The translations under genes were made by a program, and so were the position numbers. A stretch of 64,000 nt of DNA, from the NCBI GenBank assembly GCA_036494545.1, contig DASXOB010000022.1, positions 551,737 through 615,736 of the forward strand, given 5' to 3'. Each line of letters begins with the position of its first letter. The stretch's first letter is position 1. The stretch comes from JAICXG01 sp036494545 (lineage in GTDB: Bacteria; Verrucomicrobiota; Verrucomicrobiia; Chthoniobacterales; UBA10450). A model generated the notes under the pieces. The model had not been told where the DNA came from and did no database searches. It saw only the letters and a list, made by a program, of their open reading frames with translations. Below are positions 58,854 to 64,000 of this stretch, piece after piece.

Positions 58854-61800
58854 GCGCCGAACCTGAGATTCTCAGCCACGAATCAGCGGTCATACGTGGG
58901 TCACGGCTCTCGCTCGAACGAGGTAGAACGGACGCACTCTCTCGTAGCAGCTCAAACTCCAGCAGAGCGAAACTGGGGATTGCATCGGCTCGAAACGGCG
59001 ATGGGCGGATGCAAGCACCTTCCGCAAGCGGCTCGAATGATATCTGTGTAACTGAAAACGGCATCGACGTGATGCGCGGTTCGGAATTAGATAAACGGCC
59101 CACACTTATCGGTATGGAGCGCGAACCAACCGTCGGGACATGCACGATCTGCGGACGACCGCTTACCCAAGTAGGCCCAAAAGGCGAATGTCTTCGTTGT
59201 CTCGCCGATCTCGGTTTTTTGAGCGGCGGTCAGGAACCCGAAAAATCTGCTACAGCGCGACGATTGACGCCTGGACCACTTAAGTACGATCACTTTGAGG
59301 TCGAAGTCGGACTCGACGGTTTTCCGATTGAGCTCGGCTCAGGAGCTATGGCGATTACTTATCGCGCACGCGACACGGTTTTGAATTCTGTCGTCGCTCT
59401 TAAAGTCATCGACCGAAAAGTCGCAAAGGTGCCTGGAGTACGATCGCGCTTCCTGCGTGAGGCTCGCGCAGCCGCGCAGATCCACCATCCGAACGTCGCG
59501 CGCGTCAGTCATTATGGCGAACAGGACGGTGAATGTTTCTACGTCATGGAGTTGGTCGAAGGCGAAACGCTTGAGGCCAAAGTGCGGCGCGAAGGTCCAA
59601 TGCCGCTCGCGCTGGCGCTTGAAGTAATTGAACAAGCCGCGCGCGCGCTGGCCGCCGCGGAAAAGTGCGGCGTTGTCCATCGCGACATCAAGCCCTCGAA
59701 TATCATGCTGGAGTCGGATCCAGGCGGCTGCGCGCCGATTGTTAAAGTGATCGATTACGGCATCGCTAAGATCCTCGACCCGGAAGGAGAACGCGGTGCC
59801 AAACAAACTCAGCCTGGGTTCATCGGAACGCCTGCGTTCGCAAGCCCCGAGCAGTTCGCTCCTTCCGAAGAGACGAAAATCGATACGCGCTCGGACATTT
59901 ATTCGTTAGGTGTGACCTTTTGGTATTTGCTTTCGGGCCGTGTGCCGTTTGTCGGGCGCACGCTTCGAGACGTTGCAACAAAGCAGGCGGAGGAACTTCC
60001 GCTCGAGCAACTGAAGAATGCCCACGTGCCGGCGCGCGTGGTCGCGCTCTTGCAGTCGATGCTGGCTGTCGATCCTGCGCAGCGCCCGCAATCAGCGCGC
60101 GAACTGCTGTCGGCCATCCACCGCTGCCACGCAAAATTCAGCACGGAAGCACGCGCGCGTCGGAAGCGATCTAAGATAGTCGCTGCCGGAGCGATTTTGG
60201 TTCTCAGCGTGATCGCAATCAGCACTTGGCTGTATCAGCGCGTGCAACCTTCCGCCGAGATGGAACGCTCGATCGCGGTTCTGCCTTTTGAAAACCGGAG
60301 CGAAGACAAAGCGAACGCCTACTTCGCCGACGGTATCCAGGATGAGATTTTAACGCGCTTATCCAAGGTCGCCGATCTGAAGGTAATCTCGCGCACTTCC
60401 ACGCAACATTATCAGAGTGCACCGCAAAACCTGGCCGAGATCGGCAGGCAGCTTGGAGTTGCTCACATTCTGGAAGGAAGCGTGCAGAGGAGCGGCGACG
60501 GAGTGCGCGTGAACGTGCAGTTGATCAAAGCCGCTAACGATTCCCATCTGTGGGGCGATACCTTCGATCGCAAACTGACCGACATCTTTTCCGTCGAGAG
60601 TGACGTGGCCAAAGCCATCGCCGAGCAGCTGCGAGCCAAGCTCACGGGTCAGGAAGAGCAAGTCATCGCTGCCAAGCCCACCGACAACCCAGAGGCTTAC
60701 GACGCTCACCTGCGTGGTCTGGCTTATACACTGAAAACGGCAATCACACCCGCCAACTCCCTCACCGCACAGAAATATCTTAGAGAAGCGGTGCGCTTGG
60801 ATCCGAAGTTCGCCCTTAGTTGGGCGCTGCTATCATACGTCGATGCAACCGGCTACTTAACGCTGACTCTTCAACCGACGGTCGCCCTGCGTGAAGAGGC
60901 GCGGCAGGCAGCCGAAACCGCGCTCTCCCTTCAGCCCAATCTCGGCGAGGCCGCAGTGGCCAAAGGCCATTACCACTACGCCTGCTTAAAAGAGTACGAC
61001 ACCGCGGTGCGTTACTATGAGCAAGCGCGTCAGTCTCTTCCCAATAGCAGCCAGATTCCTGAGTTGCTGGCCTATGTCGCGCGAAGGCAAGGCCAGTGGG
61101 ACCGGAGCGAGAGTTATTTCAACGAAGCCGAGCGGCTCGACCCACGCAACGTTGATCTGCTCACCCAGCATGCGGGCTCCTATGGGTATCAGCGTCGTTT
61201 TCCCGAGGCGCTGCGAAAGCTTGATCAGGTTCTTAATATCACACCGGACGATGTCGATACCCTGGTCGGAAAGGCGGCTATCGCACAAGCGGAGGGCAAT
61301 CTGCCGCGCGCCTCGGCGCTGCTCGTTCCGCTTCATCCAAACGCCGACGACTCCGACGCCGTGAAAACACAAGTTTACCAGGCGGTCCTGGAGCGCCGCC
61401 CTGCACCAATGATCGCCCGGCTAAAGGAGATAATGGCCAAGCCTGATCCCGCATTTGGCTACTTCAATGGCGAACTGCGCTTCTATTTGGGCTGGGCGCA
61501 AGAAGTAGCCGGTGAGCATGCCGCCGCCCAGGAAACTTGGCGGCAGGCGCGCAGCGAACTGGAACTTTTCCTCAAGGAACAGCCGGAAAATTACCGCCTC
61601 ATTGGATATCTCGCGCTGACCAATATGGGTCTCGGTGACAAAGCCGTCGCATTGGCTCTGTCGGAACGGGCGATGGCCGCGCTGCCGACCGAAAAAGACG
61701 CGGTGACTGGTCCCATTCCGATCGAGATCCTGGCCCGGGTGGCGGCGCAGCTCGGAGAGCCCGACCGCGCCATCGCCGCTTTACAGACACTACTTTCGAT

Positions 61801-61939
61801 CTCGTACTACGGCCCTTTCCCTGCGGGCCCGCTCACTCCCGCGCTCCTCCGGCTCGATCCAATGTTCGATCCGCTCCGGAACGATCCGCGCTTCCAAAAA
61901 CTCGCCGCCTCGTCCGCATCGAAACCGGCGGACAAGTAA
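58850..61939 (+). CDS. zinc-ribbon Ser/Thr kinase with TolB-like and TPR domains
   Basis: The 1029-residue product has a CxxC-x12-CxxC zinc ribbon (Cys98, 101, 114, 117) and a Hanks-type kinase domain (about 150-420). Visible motifs are a glycine-rich GSGAMAITYRARDTV, ALKVI (Lys), VVHRDIKPSN and VIDYGIAK, where DYG replaces DFG. A TM helix follows (about 443-463, VAAGAILVLSVIAISTWLYQ), then a TolB-N/FlgO-like domain (SIAVLPFENRSEDKANAYFA, about 475-600) and TPRs to the end. The first 88 residues are low-complexity, so a start at residue 89 (59114) is possible. The ATG at 58850 overlaps the sigma gene stop. Kinase-sigma pairs of this kind are common in the phylum; the signal is unknown. Confidence 0.9.
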   Translation: MSAEPEILSHESAVIRGSRLSLERGRTDALSRSSSNSSRAKLGIASARNGDGRMQAPSASGSNDICVTENGIDVMRGSELDKRPTLIGMEREPTVGTCTICGRPLTQVGPKGECLRCLADLGFLSGGQEPEKSATARRLTPGPLKYDHFEVEVGLDGFPIELGSGAMAITYRARDTVLNSVVALKVIDRKVAKVPGVRSRFLREARAAAQIHHPNVARVSHYGEQDGECFYVMELVEGETLEAKVRREGPMPLALALEVIEQAARALAAAEKCGVVHRDIKPSNIMLESDPGGCAPIVKVIDYGIAKILDPEGERGAKQTQPGFIGTPAFASPEQFAPSEETKIDTRSDIYSLGVTFWYLLSGRVPFVGRTLRDVATKQAEELPLEQLKNAHVPARVVALLQSMLAVDPAQRPQSARELLSAIHRCHAKFSTEARARRKRSKIVAAGAILVLSVIAISTWLYQRVQPSAEMERSIAVLPFENRSEDKANAYFADGIQDEILTRLSKVADLKVISRTSTQHYQSAPQNLAEIGRQLGVAHILEGSVQRSGDGVRVNVQLIKAANDSHLWGDTFDRKLTDIFSVESDVAKAIAEQLRAKLTGQEEQVIAAKPTDNPEAYDAHLRGLAYTLKTAITPANSLTAQKYLREAVRLDPKFALSWALLSYVDATGYLTLTLQPTVALREEARQAAETALSLQPNLGEAAVAKGHYHYACLKEYDTAVRYYEQARQSLPNSSQIPELLAYVARRQGQWDRSESYFNEAERLDPRNVDLLTQHAGSYGYQRRFPEALRKLDQVLNITPDDVDTLVGKAAIAQAEGNLPRASALLVPLHPNADDSDAVKTQVYQAVLERRPAPMIARLKEIMAKPDPAFGYFNGELRFYLGWAQEVAGEHAAAQETWRQARSELELFLKEQPENYRLIGYLALTNMGLGDKAVALALSERAMAALPTEKDAVTGPIPIEILARVAAQLGEPDRAIAALQTLLSISYYGPFPAGPLTPALLRLDPMFDPLRNDPRFQKLAASSASKPADK

Positions 61940-61973
61940 CACGACGCGCGAGCGCCAGCGATCTTCTTCCCGC

Positions 61974-62153
61974 TCAGTTGGACGGCCGATCGCGATATTG
62001 CCCTTCGAGAATCTTAGCCTCTCTCGCTAGGATCCGCGCTTCGAAGCGCTCTTCCAGCGGCTCGCGCCTGTCGCATTTCGCTGAAAACAAATTAGTCCGC
62101 TGCGTGCTTCGCTGGGATCGTTCTGGCCAGAAAGCTACACCAGCGAGAGCCAC
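61974..62153 (-). CDS. possible small membrane-anchored protein
   Basis: The minus-strand frame from a GTG at 62153 gives about 59 residues: a short hydrophobic ALAGVAFWPE segment and then a charged helix (REPLEERFEARILAREAKIL). It is open further upstream without a clear start codon. It could be a small gene or a decayed fragment. The opposite-strand frame at 61978-62232 is Arg/Ser-rich and less plausible. Confidence 0.3.
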   Translation of the reverse strand: MALAGVAFWPERSQRSTQRTNLFSAKCDRREPLEERFEARILAREAKILEGQYRDRPSN

Positions 62154-62221
62154 GATGATTCCAACTGAAACTTCAATGAATCGATGTAGAGCAACGATCT
62201 ACGCAGGGTTTGAGCGCGGAA

Positions 62222-62439
62222 TCAAAACATGATCGTCAGGGTGACACCGGCACAACGATAAGCGGCTTCTCCAGCCGAAAGCCAAACGAAAGCAGGCCGA
62301 TGGAAAAGATCGCGAGCATGAAGGCGGCAAGATTTGCTCCTAAATAATTCGCCTCGCCTGCTCCGACTGACGCGCCCAGGGCCGTAGCGACTACGCGTTC
62401 GATGGAGCGCGTCAGCCTGGCGCCGAGAATGGATTGCGC
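62222..62439 (-). pseudogene. frameshifted remnant of a FUSC/aromatic-acid exporter
   Basis: The minus-strand frame reads SILGARLTRSIERVVATALG, ASVGAGEANYLGANLAAFML, AIFSIGLLSFGFRLEK, like the FUSC/aromatic acid exporter region before the usual RLERAAYRFAGITLTIVML. Exactly where AAYR should follow, the expected residues continue in another frame (GEAAYRCAGVTLTIMF, ending TGA at 62222). A missing A at GAGAAG would explain the shift. There is no N-terminal half, so this is decayed. Confidence 0.5.
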
Positions 62440-62458
62440 TCACTGTATTCGGAGGAAA

Positions 62459-62504
62459 ATCTCAGATTTCCTGAGATGTCGATCTTCGAACGCTTGAGAA
62501 AATA
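62459..62504 (+). repeat. leader repeat copy A
   Basis: This 46-nt element, about 80% identical to 62740-62785 (37/46 by eye; most differences are transitions), ends just before a GTG start at 62507. It contains TCGATCTTCGAA and GAGAAAA, a possible ribosome-binding region. Confidence 0.55.
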
Positions 62505-62506
62505 GC

Positions 62507-62626
62507 GTGAAGACAAACTCAATTGCTCAGGAATCCGGCTGGAACGTTTCCTTCTGGTTCGCATTCTCGAGTCCATTGCTCGGTGTTCTGCTCGGCATCC
62601 TGGCCGCGGCGATCTTTTGTCGATGA
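62507..62626 (+). CDS. possible small membrane protein 1
   Basis: A GTG start gives 39 residues, including FWFAFSSPLLGVLLGILAAA, one plausible TM helix. The stop overlaps the next ATG (ATGA at 62623). It is preceded by leader repeat A. No family is recognised; coding status is supported only by TM content, coupling and the leader. Confidence 0.4.
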   Translation: MKTNSIAQESGWNVSFWFAFSSPLLGVLLGILAAAIFCR

Positions 62627-62778
62627 TTGAAGAGGCTATGAGCACAACGCCAATCGTCTTCATCTTGATCATCCTACTGTTCGGCTTCGATTCGACGGGA
62701 CAGGTCAGGACGCAGCTGGCACTGAAGATCGCCCAAGACATCTCAAATTTTCTAAAATATCGATCTTCGAAAGATTGA
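62623..62778 (+). CDS. possible small membrane protein 2
   Basis: The product is 51 residues, with a TM segment PIVFILIILLLFGF-like (TPIVFILIILLFGFDS) and a polar tail. Its ATG overlaps the preceding stop (ATGA), suggesting translational coupling. It is followed after 7 bp by the TPP decarboxylase gene. Function is unknown. Confidence 0.4.
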   Translation: MIEEAMSTTPIVFILIILLFGFDSTGQVRTQLALKIAQDISNFLKYRSSKD

Positions 62779-62785
62779 GAAAGAA
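62740..62785 (+). repeat. leader repeat copy B
   Basis: The second copy of the element at 62459 ends directly at the ATG (62786) of the TPP-dependent decarboxylase. The conserved core is TCGATCTTCGAA. Copy B has ATCTT-CGA-AAGAT, a 5-bp inverted repeat around it, absent from copy A. The repeat lies at comparable positions before two translation starts. Confidence 0.55.
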
Positions 62786-64000
62786 ATGACAACTATGAAA
62801 GCGGCTACGGTAATTGATTACATCGTCCAGCGAATTGCTGATGAGGGCGTCCAACACTGTTTCGGCGTGCCGGGTGACTATGCGTTTCCGGTCGGTGACA
62901 CGGTCGATCGCAATCCAAACATCAAGTGGATCGGCTGTTCGAACGAGCTCAATGCGTCTTACGCGGCCGATGGTTACGCGCGCGCTCGGGGCGCGGCAAT
63001 GCTGTCGACGACTTATGCAGTGGGAGAGCTATCTGCAATCAACGGAGTCATGGGCGCGAAGGCCGAGCGCTCGCTCGTCTTCCATGTTGTCGGCATGCCG
63101 TCCTATCAGAACCAGCGCTTGCGAAAAACGATGCATCACACTCTCGGCGACGGAATTTTTGACAAGTTTATCGACATCTCTGCTCAAGCAGCCTGCTGTC
63201 ATGCCGTGATCAATCCCGATAACTGCGTGATCGAAATGGAACGTGTGATCGCAGAAGCGCGTCGTAATAATCAGCCTGCTTACATCGTCGTTCCATCTGA
63301 TTATGCGCTGGCGCCAATAACACCGGCCGATGTTCGGCCCATGACGATCAAGTCTAACGAAACGTCTCTGCAAAAAGCCGTCGCTGTCATCACTGAACGT
63401 CTGAAGAGCGCAAAGTCGGTGGTGGCATTGCCGGCCTTCACGATCTCGCGTCTCGGATTACAAAAAGAAGTGCGCGCGGCCATCGAAGCGATCGGCTGTC
63501 CGTTCGCTACCACGTCGATGGAAAAAAGCATCATGGACGAAAGTCATCCGCAATTTGCCGGCATGTATTCGGGGGTGCTGTCCGCGGAAGAGACGAAAAA
63601 AATCGTTGAAGGCGCCGAGCTGGTTCTCGACATCGGCGGCGTCAGTTTCAACGACGAAACCACAATGGGCTTCTCTACTCACCTTGATCCCGCGCGCTTC
63701 ATTTCAATCGGGTTGAATGATGTTCGTGTTGGAGATCAACTGTTCGGGAATGTTCGGATCGCTGACGTTCTTGCCGCGCTGGCAAAATTTGAATCGGTCG
63801 CGCCACGGTACAAGCGAACACCAGCGGAAAATCCGTCAATAAACGGAAAACCGTCGGACAAGATCACGATGGACGCGCTCTACCCTCGTTACGCGGCATT
63901 TATCCGATCGGGCGACAACGTTGTGCTGGAGAGCGGAAGTTCGAGCTTCGGAGTTCCGCCACTGACGCTTCCAGATGATGTGCAGGTCCACATCCAAATG
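62786..64000 (+). CDS. thiamine-diphosphate-dependent decarboxylase (PDC/IPDC-like), 3' truncated by the window
   Basis: At least 405 codons are open at the window end. Residues 1-175 form the TPP pyrimidine domain: FGVPGDYAFP, IGCSNELNASYAADGYAR (conserved Glu near 54) and MHHTLGDGIFDKF, the adjacent-histidine motif of pyruvate/indolepyruvate decarboxylases. The central domain follows (about 185-340, ALPAFTISRLGLQKEVRAAI). The pyrophosphate (GDG) domain would lie beyond the window. The likely reaction is decarboxylation of a 2-oxo acid to an aldehyde, with TPP and Mg2+; the substrate (pyruvate, indolepyruvate, phenylpyruvate) is unknown. The ATG at 62786 is used; 62795 is an alternative. Confidence 0.85.
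   Translation, partial: MTTMKAATVIDYIVQRIADEGVQHCFGVPGDYAFPVGDTVDRNPNIKWIGCSNELNASYAADGYARARGAAMLSTTYAVGELSAINGVMGAKAERSLVFHVVGMPSYQNQRLRKTMHHTLGDGIFDKFIDISAQAACCHAVINPDNCVIEMERVIAEARRNNQPAYIVVPSDYALAPITPADVRPMTIKSNETSLQKAVAVITERLKSAKSVVALPAFTISRLGLQKEVRAAIEAIGCPFATTSMEKSIMDESHPQFAGMYSGVLSAEETKKIVEGAELVLDIGGVSFNDETTMGFSTHLDPARFISIGLNDVRVGDQLFGNVRIADVLAALAKFESVAPRYKRTPAENPSINGKPSDKITMDALYPRYAAFIRSGDNVVLESGSSSFGVPPLTLPDDVQVHIQM

Larger units (their letters stand above)
206..59910. repeat. iterated 8/9-mer motif GCCTAACGA, about 50 copies
   Basis: Exact CCTAACGA (or TCGTTAGG) copies found by eye start at 206, 3487, 5483, 5555, 6284, 6659, 7043, 7573, 9304, 10056, 10730, 10883, 12499, 13111, 14239, 17213, 18032, 18393, 21064, 21320, 21714, 21876, 22587, 24723, 25679, 25815, 28281, 28630, 28923, 29761, 32327, 32761, 36540, 36709, 38010, 39206, 39431, 39966, 40187, 41230, 42102, 42310, 44110, 44583, 45904, 46342, 46557, 53104, 54983, 55020 and 59903. 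Most have G before the core. Both strands are used in roughly equal number (about 29 to 22). Near-copies (CCTAACAA, CCTAACGG, ACGTTAGGC and others) add more. Confidence 0.9.

Noticed and set aside
61978..62232. 84-codon plus-strand frame
   Set aside because: It is Arg/Ser-rich, and a more plausible frame with a hydrophobic segment runs on the opposite strand.
61942..62785. a larger intact gene in the 850-bp region before the TPP decarboxylase
   Set aside because: Frames on both strands are short or broken; only remnants, repeats and very small frames are supported.
1..64000. defence systems, CRISPR arrays, prophage or IS elements
   Set aside because: I found no cas, restriction-modification, toxin-antitoxin, integrase or transposase genes and no direct repeat arrays.

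Overview
This window most likely comes from a soil Verrucomicrobiota, probably near Chthoniobacter/Udaeobacter. The evidence is the mix of an ECF sigma factor coupled to a zinc-ribbon Ser/Thr kinase with TPRs, secreted proteins with a tandem C-terminal domain typical of that phylum as I recall it, DUF1003, B12-dependent ribonucleotide reductase and long glycosyltransferase runs. This is inference from protein families; there is no rRNA in the window.

Layout. 1-4.9 kb: an S9-type peptidase (cut by the window edge), a double-ACT protein, a secreted beta-propeller protein, KdsD and a small secreted protein. 4.9-14.7 kb: two glycosyltransferases, a PBP1A-type cell-wall synthase lacking its SxxK motif, a MidA-like methyltransferase, a POT peptide transporter, small envelope proteins, a cNMP/DUF1003 protein and tRNA-Ser(CGA). 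15-20.3 kb: NrdJ and an acyl-CoA dehydrogenase. 20.3-32.9 kb: an envelope-glycan cluster with a GT2-methyltransferase fusion, GT2, GT4, a Wzx-like flippase, a frameshifted GT9 and several polytopic GT39-like enzymes. 32.9-36.3 kb: two tandem type IV pilin-like genes, each behind a sigma-54-type -24/-12 promoter, flanked by two membrane glycosyltransferase/TPR proteins. 36.3-46.6 kb: a ketol-acid reductoisomerase, a TPR protein, UvrA, a GT28, a BrkB-family protein and an amidase.

46.6-64 kb looks accessory. It mixes intact genes (prolyl oligopeptidase, FN3 protein, response regulator, OsmC, Old-Yellow-Enzyme, SDR, four-PAS sigma-54 activator, ECF sigma plus kinase, TPP decarboxylase) with at least five gene remnants (a dockerin module, two hydrolase pieces, a quinone oxidoreductase tail and a FUSC exporter tail) and a decayed tRNA-like sequence.

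The most striking feature is not a gene. The non-palindromic 9-mer GCCTAACGA (core CCTAACGA) recurs about 50 times on both strands, mainly inside genes, in several reading frames, and in some cases contains the stop codon. Chance predicts about two copies of the 8-mer. Density is about one per 0.7-1 kb in the core-like parts and close to zero in the pilin block and most of the 46.6-64 kb region. This resembles the DNA uptake sequences of Neisseria and Pasteurellaceae. Counts were made by eye and are approximate.
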